Source: Coleophoma eucalyptorum (taxonomy: Eukaryota > Ascomycota > Leotiomycetes > Helotiales > Dermateaceae). Taken from it: a DNA stretch of 64,000 nt. Shown in pieces: positions 33,276 to 43,946 of this stretch (within the stretch, counting starts at the first letter, position 1; every line of letters starts with the position of its first letter). The stretch is from positions 248,001-312,000 of the forward strand of contig JALRME010000040.1 in the NCBI GenBank assembly GCA_026120035.1, given 5' to 3'. Under the pieces are notes generated by a model. The model was not told the DNA's origin, did no database searches, and was given only the letters and a program-made list of their open reading frames with translations. The position numbers were made by a program, and so were the translations under genes.

Positions 33276-35706
33276 TTAATCACCAAGGAACAGCACTCCT
33301 CTCGCCTGCTGCAAGGTACCGGATAGGAACTTCCTGCCCAAGATAGACGTGGAGAGGAGAAGGTGCTTCAACAAGGAGCGATTTAGGTATAATGAAATGA
33401 GCAGAGCGGTAGTGCCAACCACAGTCAGTGCAAGCTTGGCCATCTCCTTAGAAATACTCGTTCCCTTGACCTTTTGTGTACCTCCGATCTGCTTCATGTG
33501 TGACATGTTCGGGTAGTATGTTTGGAGCCAGTAAAGACTGTTTCGCAGAACACCGAATCAGTACTGTCAACAAGAGGAGAGCTCTCTTAACCCAATGGGT
33601 GCAGAATGAGTCGTGTGATACTTACCTGGTTGTTCCGGGGAAATTGGTTGGGATCGCCCCATCTTTTGTTTTGAACCATGATGTGCACAGTGAGCTCGTC
33701 CATACCCGAGCTTTCATCAGAGTACGAATCCACTGGTTGTAGTCATCGTGGGCCTCCTTTGTGACCTCAAATGATTGAACGTCATTATCGAGCTGCATCT
33801 TCAGCATCTGCGCGATATACTCGGCTTGAATTTCGCTATTCAGAAGCCATCAGCTGCGATTCACAAATATACGACATGATGCTCTTACATTATTGTAGTC
33901 AAAGAGTAGTGGCCAGATAGGGTGTTAGGCCCTGTCATCATGACTGAAGTGAAGAATTTTTAGCTAGTACCAAAGTCAAAGGAAGACGTAGCACGAACAG
34001 AAGTTGGGAAATTCATAGGTTTGCATTCCCGCGTATGCCGATGGTGAGCCTTGTTTGTTCCACCTCTCATGAAGCTCCTCACCAGTACGTCCGTAAATCT
34101 TGCTGCTCTCGAATGGCATAGTCGCTACATTGAGCAGTGTATTAGAGAATGCCGTCATTTCTGGACCCTAGAATACCACACGAACCTGTAAAACCAGTAG
34201 CCCAAATGACAACATCGAAGTCTTTCTGCGAACCATCAAGACCCACGATGCCATTTTCGTGCATAGAATCCACACGAGTGAATGCCAACTCGACGTTATC
34301 CGCGTGTAAGCTTTGAAAGTAATTGGAATCCATTACTAGTCGTTTACAGCCCAGCTATGATGCTTTTTGTTAAGAGTTTTGGTCCTAAGTATAGAAAACG
34401 TGGAACTTACTGGATAGTTTGGTGTCAACCTTTCGTGATACTTCTTTGGCGCAGTGTCCCTCATGTAGTTGAGCACGAAACCCTCTACATTTTTCCTCAC
34501 TTTTGATGGACCTTCTCCTCCCTGCAGTTTATATGCCTCTTTCTCCCATGCATATGCTATCTGTATTCTGTGGTACTGCTCGTACCCCGGGAAATACTTG
34601 AACAACGCGATCTGGCGATCTGTATATAATGGATTGGTACGCGGTACGTACCATTGGGGCGAGGAAATGTATTGGGTGAGTAACTTGGTTCGTCTTGCAA
34701 TCTATGGGGGAAAGTCAATGTCCTACACTAACAAATCATAAATTTCTCTTCTCACAATTGGCATTAGTTGCGTTGCACTACACCCGTTACCCACAACTGC
34801 AACCCGCTTGTTCTCTAAACCATCGATCAGTATTGCTGACTAGAGGTAGATAGGTCAGAAGGAAAACTTGCCTAGGGAAACATCATGCCTCCACATTTGA
34901 CTGTGAAATTGGGTGCCTTTGAAATCCTGGACATTGACATTCTGTGGTAGCGTGGGCTGTGATAGAGGCCCTGTCGCCATGATCAAGATGTTGTGTTTGA
35001 CAGTGTAGACAGCGTTTTCGGAGTCATCTGCCTGGGTATTTCGCATTGTCAGAGCCCATTTGTGCTCATCTTCAACCCATCTCGCTATTTTAGCTATCAG
35101 TTAATGTAAAGCACATGAGTATGACAAAACCCGAACCTTGCACAAGCTCAGTCGAAAACTGTATGTGCCGACGGAATCCGTTGCTTCTGGTAATGTCATC
35201 CAAGTCTTTATAGTGATTAGCATGAGGCTATTCTAGGAATTCTAACGCTCATGTTCATACAATCTTGAATCTCGGGTTGTAATGGCAGGTACTCGGTCCA
35301 ATTCATTCGCTTTGCCCAACTCAGCTGATATAAATGAATTGGTACATCGCAAGCTGTCAATGATTAGCGGACGCTTGTGCAGATCGGTCTTCAAACTATA
35401 CCACAACCCGGATACTAAACGACATCATGTTGTTAGTCTTGCGATTACATTGTATGGTTATAATATGTGCTCACCGTGTTATCTTTCCAGGTGCCTGCTC
35501 CTCCTTCTGTTTTCTCCGATTTGTCGTAGATGACGAATGACTGTATGTTAGTATATTTCCGAATATAATGCGCAGCGGAGAGGCCCGAGAAACTGCGCTT
35601 TTGTGAGCAATGGCGTTCTTCTCACGTTCAAGCCCCCAGGTGCAAGCACTTACCCAGCTCCTATGATGGCGACTGTGAGCTTGCCGCTGTGGCCACGGTC
35701 ATCCAT
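33276..35706 (-). CDS. FAD-dependent Baeyer-Villiger monooxygenase 2, 13 exons, one GC-AG intron
   Basis: Exons: 35706-35654, 35592-35475, 35414-35402, 35353-35261, 35205-35137, 35093-34872, 34814-34756, 34701-34411, 34354-34186, 34124-33999, 33943-33889, 33835-33626 and 33537-33276. All phases close to 579 aa. The FAD motif is GAGFSG (16-21), followed by GGAGTW and YPGCACDVP. The full Baeyer-Villiger fingerprint FKGTQFHSQMW lies at 173-183, the second Rossmann motif is VVGNGCSATQ, and DVVIWATGFT is downstream. Exon 3 is only 13 nt. The sixth intron uses a GC donor (AG|GCAAGT). A hydrophobic stretch near the C-terminus (LALTVVGTTALLISLYL) could be a membrane anchor. Predicted reaction: NADPH- and O2-dependent conversion of a ketone to an ester or lactone. 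Confidence 0.93.
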
Positions 35707-36318
35707 TGCTGTGTCTTGTTTGTGGAAACTGCTTCCTGATTATGAAAAGTCGCTCCGTGAGGTTCCAGGATTTGGTAGAGCTTGTAGTTCAAATCAAAGA
35801 TTGCACCCACAGGAGAATTATTCTACAGTAGCTTCGGTATATCTGACATAAATGGAAGACTGGGGTTATAGTGATCAGGATAGAGAGTTCTCCAATCCAC
35901 CTATCATGGCGTGATGGGGTCAGGTGCGAAAATGTGGAGTCTTGGGGTTATACATGCTCTCACAGTGGGGTCTGGGGAGAAATGTGTTCCCCTGTGTCAG
36001 TGGGGTAAATCCTACGTCGTCGCACCCCCAGGACCGAGACGCCTCGCAGTAGACTGCACGATGACGGAGAGTTATCACTAGGAAGCTCTTTTTCGTGCAA
36101 GCCCACAAGAGCTTCGATTTGGTTAGGCTAGCCTCAAGCCCCATGCCTGTCATGATGTGGGTTTGTTTCTGGGTATTGGACCCTAGGCGGGTATTTTGCT
36201 ACGCACACGGCGGCCACAGCAAGTCTAGAAAGCTGTTCACAGTCGTGATTTTTCGGTATCGATATTTGAGGAGCTCTGCGCGTAAGTTAGATCTCCTAAG
36301 AGAGATCAATTAACTGGA
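35707..36318. promoter_or_regulatory. Divergent promoter of monooxygenase 2 and hydroxyacyl-CoA dehydrogenase, rich in G4T words
   Basis: In 612 bp between divergent starts, GGGGTT occurs at 35862 and 35944, GGGGTC at 35916 and 35967, and GGGGTA at 36002, all on the plus strand. This is the densest group of the recurring word in the window. GTGGGG and CTGGGG here also fit the CreA carbon-repressor consensus SYGGRG. Confidence 0.6.
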
Positions 36319-37547
36319 ATGGCGCTGGATGCAGCTGCAAAGTTCTTAGCCACCGTAGCTGGTCGCCCAGTCTCGATTATAGGTGCTGGGACACAAGGTC
36401 GGAGACTTGCATACATGGTTAGTATCATTATCATCATTCTGTTGGCAAAGACTGAGGCGACTGAACTGGCCTCAAGTGGTCCAGCCTTGGAGGTCCTGTC
36501 AATATCATCGATCGTGACGCGACGCAGTGCAGGAATGCACTTGCAGAAGTAGAACATTATAGATCAACGATCAACAAAAACTCGCAACGTGCGCCTGGTC
36601 AAATTAGGAATTTCTCAGAAAAGGAGATAGAACGTGGTCTTGCAGATTCTTGGCTTACAATCGAGGTTCGTTGGGTCATATCTTGTTTGCCTTTGTCCAT
36701 GTCCAAAACTAATCGAGATGCAGTGTATTCCAGAGTCCCTAAAGCTCAAGAGAGACCTCATCACGGACTTAGATAAATTATTGGACCCGGCCACGATCAT
36801 CGCATCAAACTCCAGCAGTTTCACCATAACAGAGATAATGAATGGCGTATCATTAGCCCACCCCGAACGGATGGTGAGCCTGCATTCTTGTGAGTTTGAG
36901 ATTGTGCCTCACAATCCGAATATATGTCAAATAAAAAATGACTGACTCGCATGTGACAGATTGGCCACCAGAAACAACTGGTAGTCTTTGATACCTGCTA
37001 AACATTCTGATCTGTTTAACTAATTCGTTCTTCTAGCCATCGAAGTGATGGCATCTGCTCACATTCGACCCGATGTGGTTCCATTACTCATGCATCTTTG
37101 CAAAGCGCATGGTTTCTCTCCCTTCGAAGTGAAGAAGGAGTCCGTTGGATACATATATAACAGGTAAGACCTCGCTCTTGGCAAGAGTTATGACGGGATT
37201 ATTCCTTGAGGTTTACAAGTGGTTCTGGCTTAATAGCTTGCATAAAGATGCTGAAATTACCTTGCAGGATATGGGCGGCTATCAAACGTGAAGCGCTTCT
37301 CGTTGCTGCAGAGCAAGTTGCAACGCCTGACGAAGTTGATGGAATCTTCAAAGATGTCCTAAAGACCCCAAAAGGACCGTTTGAGCAGATGGATGTTGTT
37401 GGGCTTGACGTTGTTCGTGACATTGAGGAGCACTATGCGGCTACGAGATCTGGGATACCAGAGGAGCCCAGACGGTTTCTAAAGACATTTATAGAAGAGA
37501 AAAAGCTTGGAGTAAAGAGTGGCTGTGGTTTCTACGAGTACAAATGA
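36319..37547 (+). CDS. 3-hydroxyacyl-CoA dehydrogenase family protein
   Basis: Six exons: 36319-36417, 36477-36665, 36724-36889, 36960-36980, 37037-37163 and 37268-37547. They join in frame to 293 aa. The Rossmann start is VSIIGAGTQGRRLA, and VNIIDRD follows as the NAD ribose-binding acidic end. CIPE and TIIASNSSS are typical of the family. LHSYWPPETTAIEV, coded partly by a 21-nt exon, sits where the catalytic His segment lies. SVGYIYNRIWAAIKREAL and GVKSGCGFYEY belong to the C-terminal dimer domain. The family oxidises 3-hydroxyacyl-CoA to 3-ketoacyl-CoA, though short members also act on non-CoA hydroxy acids such as L-gulonate. It is divergent from monooxygenase 2 and convergent with the SDR, and is probably cytosolic or peroxisomal (no clear targeting motif). 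Confidence 0.92.
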
Positions 37548-37742
37548 GGTAATCTAAATGCCTTACCAAAGAACTTGGCTCTGCACATCGTATGCTAGTC
37601 AATCTTGCATGAGGTTCATATAAGATACGCAGTGGACAGAAACGCGTATCGTTGTTCTTGTTACCTCTTTTCATAATTCATTGTGCTACAAGATTGCTTT
37701 CTATTGGATAGGCCTAGCTCAGACACCGTGTGCTGTAATTCT

Positions 37743-39038
37743 CTAATCGGTGCCTATCGGCTCTGTCAGTGGTGCCATTACACGTTCAGGGAATGCAATT
37801 ATCATACCGATGCGGTGGCTTGTCTTGAGGACCAGTTCCTGCCATTCTTGAAGAGGATGTCCCTCTGGATAATCATCTAGGTCAAGGTCGAGGAAGCCTT
37901 CCGCTGCCCATTTTCTCGGTACTATAGCAAATGCACGTCCTAGCTACACTTTCAGTCTTGCCTGTATTTCTGAACGGGATTTGAGGTTGATACGCACCGT
38001 TGATGGTCTTATTAGCGGCGATATACATGATACCTTTACAGGCATCTTCCTTCTTGGCAAACTCTACGCCGCGTGATTCTACTCTCTGCTGGACCACATT
38101 GCTCATGAGCGGAGTTCGAATATACCTTCTTTATTGTTACCATTGATCGTGCTAAGACAATATAGTCTCTCGCAAATTTGAAGATGCGTACCATGGAGCC
38201 ACATAATTGATACGAATTCCCTCCATCCAAGAGGTACGCCGAAGAGATCTCATGATCCCCCTTCCAGCAAATTTACACGCGTTGTATTGAGGTGACCCAG
38301 GCTGATCAACGTAACCAGCAATACTTCCTTTAATAATCAGACATCTATCGTGACTTCTGTCTTGCGACGGCAATCTGAAATAATGCATGGCCAATTTGAT
38401 GGTGTAGATGACACCAATGAGATTGACGTTGACTATACGAAGGTCAGGTTTTACTGGCTCTGCAGAAAGATCTGTAGATGTCAGAGCAATTCAAAAGAGA
38501 TTCTGTTAGTAATACCTTCTAGCTGGAACACCGGATCTGATCCACTGATACCGGCATTTGCGATCACGATGTCGCAACTACCACCAGGATGATTTTGAAT
38601 AGCTGCTTTGAACACCTTCACCTGATCATCCCACTCACAAACATCACATCTAATGAACTGCGCTTGACTAGGAAAGTTTTATCAGAACGTGTCTTACGCC
38701 AAGGCTTGAACGTACCCATTCAGTCTCTCAACTAAGCTCGTTCCAGCTTCCTCGTCTCGATCTGCAATTGTGACGAACACACTACAATGAAAAGTCAGTA
38801 GTGATTCAATTTGGATAAAAAGTTAATTTCAACCCAGCCTGGACAAGAGCTTCCACGTAGGCTTCGCCCAGGCCACTGGCACCTGAAAATGAAAAAATTA
38901 GCTCTGCAGCTTTCGATGGGCAGTGCCCCAGGTGAACCCTTTCTACATGCCTCCAGTAACTATAGCACTGCGTCCTTTGAGGCAGGTAAAGTCCGTGTTG
39001 ATCGAGCAGTCCGCTCTTCGATCTTCATATTTCTCCAT
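37743..39038 (-). CDS. Short-chain dehydrogenase, 15-hydroxyprostaglandin-dehydrogenase-like, first intron GC-AG
   Basis: Seven exons: 39038-38951, 38882-38834, 38781-38716, 38667-38516, 38471-38192, 38125-37998 and 37939-37743. They close to 319 aa. The cofactor motif TGGASGLG is assembled across intron 1, whose donor is GC (GGAG|GCATGT) rather than GT. IANAG follows. The active site is GSIAGYVDQPG plus the Y-x3-K of QYNACK. The C-terminal part (FAIVPRKWAAEGFLDLDLDDYPEG) is the extension usual in fungal proteins of this subgroup. These SDRs oxidise secondary alcohols with NAD. It is convergent with the hydroxyacyl-CoA dehydrogenase, with 195 bp between the stops. Confidence 0.9.
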
Positions 39039-39566
39039 CGCTACAATTGCTTCAGCTGATATGCGTGACGCAAGTAAATTTGAAATCCGGAAGGATTCTG
39101 CTAGTCGTCTCAATGTCAATTAACACTGTATGGAGTTTAAGCAGTCGTCAAAGCCCAAAACCAATACCCCTGCGTAAAATTCCTCAACCAGAATAGTATC
39201 CGACACTGCGATATCACATACGTTATCTTTCTATCTTTCATAAGTAGATCATCATACTACTATTTCATACCTTACCTAGGTAGTAGGGCAAGGCAAGCAC
39301 TTCGCCAGGTGGTCACTCTTGTTACCCCAATTTCCAAGCTGCCAGCCCCAACGAACCCCGCGGGTATCATGGGATGCCGCCCAAGTAACCCCGCATTTTC
39401 GTGTGTTATTCGTTCCATCTACAAAGCTCATATGAATACTGAGGCACTGAAGCAACGCTTATTGGCAACGTTCTCCCAAAACACTGTCCTCGCAGCTTGC
39501 ATACTCCATTATTTTCAAACGCTTGATTTAAACCCAAATAGAAATAAATCAATAAACACCGAAACT
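39039..39566. promoter_or_regulatory. Divergent promoter between two SDR genes
   Basis: 528 bp with TACCCC at 39165 and 39323 and AACCCC at 39387 (reverse complements of GGGGTA/GGGGTT), plus several further CCCC words between 39345 and 39395. Confidence 0.5.
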
Positions 39567-40455
39567 ATGGTTCTCAGTTTCCCAGGTCGATTTGCCAACA
39601 AATTGGTCGTTGTCACAGGAGGTGCTTCGGGATTGGGTGCCGCCATGGTTAAGCGATATGTGGCCGAAGGAGCACGCGTTTGTGTGGCCGACATGAACAA
39701 GAAGAAAGGCGAAGAGTTCTGCGCTCAATTTCCCAAAGGATCCACGATGTTCCATGAGTGCGATATCGGTACTCCAAAAGGTGCTGCAGGAATTGTATCA
39801 GCCGCTGTCAAGGGCTTCGGTGGCTTGGATATTCTTCACAACAATGCTTCAGCATTTGGATGGGGCACTGTTGTGGATATGAATCCCGAACACTGGCATC
39901 GAGTCTTTCGAGTTGGCATTGATGCGACATTCTACGCAAGCCGCGCTGCCATACCTGAGATGAGAAAGAGAGGAGGAGGCGCAATTGTGAACACAGCTTC
40001 GACATGCGGTCTTACTGGCGACTTCGGTCTAGGATGCTACGCAGCTGTCAAAGCTGCTGTTGTGAACCTGACTCGCTCAATGGGCGGAGATCATGCACGC
40101 GAAGGCATTAGAGTGAATGCTGTCGTTCCCGGATGGATGGATACTCCTATGGCTGCCTCTTTGCAAGCAACACCAGAAATCAAAGAATTGGTCGCATCTT
40201 CGACCGCAATGCATCGACCTGGTCAACCAGAAGAAGTCGCAGCAGCTGCTCTCTTCCTGAGCTCTGATGATGCCTCTTTTGTCACAGGAACTAGTATGAC
40301 AACCCATTTTCCATTTCCCTGTCCGTTCATATAAAACCTGCCGCCAGATTGATCACGCAGCTAACTTATACTACTCGCCAGCCCTCGTCGCAGATGGCGG
40401 CCTGCTCGCTATCTCTAGAATGCCTTCACTAGACGAAATCCATGCGGTTAGTTAA
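39567..40455 (+). CDS. Short-chain dehydrogenase/reductase
   Basis: Exons 39567-40293 and 40382-40455 (88-nt intron) give 266 aa. A full classical SDR pattern is visible: TGGASGLG cofactor site, VADM at the acidic position (NAD-preferring), and HNNAS in place of NNAG. The catalytic segment is STCGLTGDFGLGCYAAVK with the Y-x3-K pair, and PGWMDTPM and VADGGLLAI follow near the end. The ATG at 39567 is chosen because it directly precedes the domain; the frame stays open to 39309. It would interconvert an alcohol and ketone of the pathway substrate. Confidence 0.93.
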
Positions 40456-41068
40456 GGAATTCAATTACGAGACGTATCATCTTACTAACTGCAAATAGGC
40501 TGGGAATAAAAGTGACAGCCTGTATTAATACTTTAGGTAACCACCATAACGAAGGCATCTTTTGATATCCTAGGTTTTCGGAGGGCGGGTTATAAAGTGA
40601 CCTTGTAGGATAGAAGCTATTTGGCTCAATCGCCTACACCACCAGGGCTAAATAATCAACCCTTGTAATTTCTTGTTCGTACTGCAGTGTGCAACTTTTG
40701 TAGAATGCCATTGAACTTGCTGTTCTTTAGACAGCACAAGGCATATGCTATTTTCCATCCTTATGAGGTCCTGAACCTCGGGGCTGCTAAGGCTCATAAG
40801 AAATTGATATGTCTATTTACATGAAAGCATACAGAATATATGATAACTACTGTCTTTTAGCGGCATGTGATACTAAGATAGGCATTGCACCAACTCCTTG
40901 TGCGTTCCCATCTTAATGCAGCTGCGAGCATTCGTAGGCTAGTGGGCCGGTGGGCTTACGACACCCGCGAATTTCGGCATGACCCCAGCAGCCCCTTGCT
41001 GATCTACCATTGGTATCCTACATATACAGTAACGGTGGCCACTCATGAAGTCCATTTAGACAGAAATC
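40456..41068 (+). promoter_or_regulatory. Intergenic upstream of hydrolase 2
   Basis: 613 bp. A variant G4T word (TGACCCC) lies near 40979-40985, about 90 bp before the ATG. No other structure was recognised. Confidence 0.4.
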
Positions 41069-42480
41069 ATGGCAGGATTTTCGCTGATGTCTCCTTTTTC
41101 CAGAATCAAAGGCCATGGCTCCCAACCTTCACAGGCAACTTCTGATCAAATGCCAAATGGATACATTGGAAACTCGGAAATAACTGCGCCAAAGATAGAC
41201 GAACACAGTACACAGCATCAATTACAATCTGATATGACTATAGATGCCAGCGCCTTCAGATCAGCACTGCCAGAGATTCGTACTCTTAACGATACATTAG
41301 TAGAAAAGTGCAGGGAAGACGTAAAATGGTGGGAGGTGATCAATAGCCTTCTACACACTCAATCTTACGGTGGAGACCATGAAGCTGACGGTATATCATA
41401 GTGTGGGGCTGGAGAATATCGTCGCCGACGTATGAATGGGGAAACGCCCTTTCCACCGGCTCCTTTGCTGCCAAATGCTTCGGAGTTCTCCATTAAATCC
41501 TCGAAATATCAACATGAGATTACTTGCCGGGTTTTCCAACCAGAAGCACCCGTCTCTCAGTCAAAGGGAGTTATGTATCACATTCATGGTGGAGGATGGG
41601 TGCTGGGGTCAGCAGCAGGGTGAGTCGGGGAAGGAATTGACCGTCAATGTCCACGTTGAAATCAACTGCTAAAATGTTACAGTCAAGATTTGCTGCTGAA
41701 TGAAATCGCCCAGAGATGTCAGCTTGTCGTTGTTTCAGTCGAATACAGATTGGCTCCTGAACACCCGTATCCAGACGGACAAGACGATTGCAATGATGTA
41801 GCTGACTGGTTGGTCGCCAATGCCAAAGAACGTGTACGTAATTGTTGTCGAAGAGTGCCAATTGCAAGCTTTTGCATGCTCAGATCGATGCATCCAAGCT
41901 AACTCTCGAAACAGTGGCGGTGCGAGATGAAGTTCATAATGGGCGAGGTCAGTAGAGATTTGTGCAGTGCCTTGCGAACTTAGAAAGCACTGACAACAAA
42001 TTCAAGTCTGCAGGGGCGACAATAAGCACCTTGGTGCTCCTCCACCTCCGAGACAAAGCAGCGCCATGCAAAATTGATGGCGCAATACTCAGCTATGGTT
42101 GCTTTGACTTGTCCATTACACCATCGGCTCGCCATTTAGACCCTCAGCGGCCACTCGTGCTCAGCCTGGACGATGTTATCCACTTTTTCGACGCATACTT
42201 GCCCGGCATGAGCTCAGAGCAGCGCAAAGATGCCAAAATATCTCCCATGTACAACAAACTCCACAATCTATCACCAGCGCTCTTTATTGTGGGAACTGAG
42301 GATGGTTTGACCGATGACACAATCCTAATGAGTGCACGATGGTCATTGGCAGGGAATGAGGCTGTTGTCAAGTTTGTGGCTGGAGCGCCTCATGGATTTA
42401 TGACCTTTGACGGTTCTAAAAGCGCGACAGTCAATCATGGGTGGGAGCTGGCGATTCAGTACATTAATTCAAAGTTATAG
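41069..42480 (+). CDS. Alpha/beta hydrolase fold-3 esterase
   Basis: Exons 41069-41335, 41402-41619, 41683-41833, 41915-41947 and 42007-42480 close to 380 aa. Exon 4 is only 33 nt and supplies the residues just before the nucleophile. The oxyanion hole is [10 protein letters not shown], then [14 protein letters not shown], the nucleophile elbow GESAG (joined across intron 4), an aspartate in GTEDGLTDD and a histidine in APHGF. The N-terminal about 90 residues before the fold are polar. This family hydrolyses carboxyl esters and lactones. It is a second hydrolase beside the two Baeyer-Villiger genes and a candidate for lactone opening. Confidence 0.92.
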
Positions 42481-42919
42481 TTATTCATCGGGACGGATAA
42501 GACCACGGTTAGATTATATGAGAACACAAGATGATCATCATACTTCAGTACATACACGTGCATCATGGACCAAGGTACGGCCGTGTGTACCTGTCCAATA
42601 TACTTAGTATTCTACATAGACTTGCCAGAAAATTGTAATATCTTTAGGTCTGAACCATTCCAACCTATGGTTCGTGAATATTCCGATTGGCCACTGGATC
42701 ATCATGGAGTCAACCAATTACATAATGTCACTATTACCCCAACTCTAGCTTTCAACAGTAGTTGACCCCCACCCCCAACCCCCAACTTTCCTTTAACCCC
42801 AACATTTACATCTATGTTACGAGCTTGGGGTAGCATTGATCATCCATTTCCTAGGTGGATCAATTATCAACCTCGGGGTCAGGTATCGCGGCCAGTCCTT
42901 TGCCAAATCTGCCGGGTGG
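42481..42919 (+). promoter_or_regulatory. Intergenic with C-rich G4T-word cluster
   Basis: TACCCC at 42735, a CCCCCACCCCCAACCCCCAAC-like run at about 42766-42786, AACCCC at 42795 and GGGGTA at 42827 crowd into 100 bp upstream of the unknown gene. Confidence 0.5.
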
Positions 42920-43838
42920 ATGACTATGGCAGCACCAAGCAACCACGTATGGAGACCAGACCTTACCGAGACAGCCGTGGACCTTGCGAGCAATGGCGAG
43001 AGTGGCCTATCGACGATCAAGTATCTAGAAATCCTTCTCCGCAACGGTGAGTCGCATAGCTCCGTTCTCTCTTAGGCACATCTTGGCTTTTAGATCATGA
43101 CACACCCAACGAAGGATCTAGCTAATTCGTGTAGGTCTCTGGATTCGTACGCGCTTTGCGCTCCCAGCCGCCACCCTTGACAGCTGCATCATTCACGGCC
43201 ACCGTCAGCATTACGCAGTAGAGATAACGCACAAATGCCGGGCGCGCAGCGCTCTGTACCAAGAACTATGCCGCATAATACCTGCGCAATTCCATGGCGA
43301 GAGTATATACTGGTTCCGCACGCTTAACAAAGAAGCCAACAGTTCAGCTTCGTGCTTGTTTGAGGGGGCCAAGCTGGAGGTCAACCTGTCTTCGGGATTC
43401 GTGCCCGAGTTTGGCCTCTGCTTCCCGCGAAGTGCATTTGTAGCTGAGCGTGAGGCGCTGGATCTTGAGGCGTTACTAGCTAGCGATCATGATGATGATG
43501 ATGGTGGCGACTGGGTAGACTGGCGACGGCGCGAACCCAGCGATGCCGATCGTTTGAGGGTGAACCGGAGGGGTTGGGAACTGCTTTACTTCCTACGAGC
43601 TCCTCCTAGCGAGTTTGATATCACCATCAGTGATCTGAGGCTTGAACTATGCCACACCTTGCACATACAGGATCCTAGGAAACTGAAGCTCGTTGCGGGT
43701 CCTTTTCATTGGGAGTCTGATTTCAAGGATGATGGGGTGGGACTGTATCATACGTATTTCGGCACTGATCATGTTGTTGGAGGACGCCATATGAAGACAA
43801 GCAATGGTAGTGCCTTGATTGATGTCTTTGAAGTGTAA
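42920..43838 (+). CDS. Unknown protein, two exons
   Basis: Exon 42920-43046 joins exon 43135-43838 across an 88-nt intron with a GTGAGT donor and a GTGTAG acceptor, giving 276 aa. Before the ATG the frame is open to about 42836, so an upstream exon is possible. The protein is soluble-looking, contains an acidic patch (DHDDDDGGDW, about 161-170) and a C-terminal section FHWESDFKDDGVGLYHTYFGTDH, and matches no family I know. Codon use is visibly more G+C-rich than in the neighbours. Its place amid the enzymes suggests either a pathway-specific role or an unrelated insertion. Confidence 0.6.
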
Positions 43839-43946
43839 AGTACATATATAGACATGAGACCGACACCCATTCATTCTCTGGACTCGCCCATATTCAAAAT
43901 CCTGTGCTCATAACCATAGCTCTGCCCGCGAGTTACATTTTGAGGA

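Noticed and set aside
35916..36007. Treating all G-rich words as CreA carbon-repressor sites
   Set aside because: GTGGGG and CTGGGG fit SYGGRG, but many cluster words (TTGGGGTA) do not, and the constant T-A/T after GGGG is not part of that consensus. CreA may still act as well.
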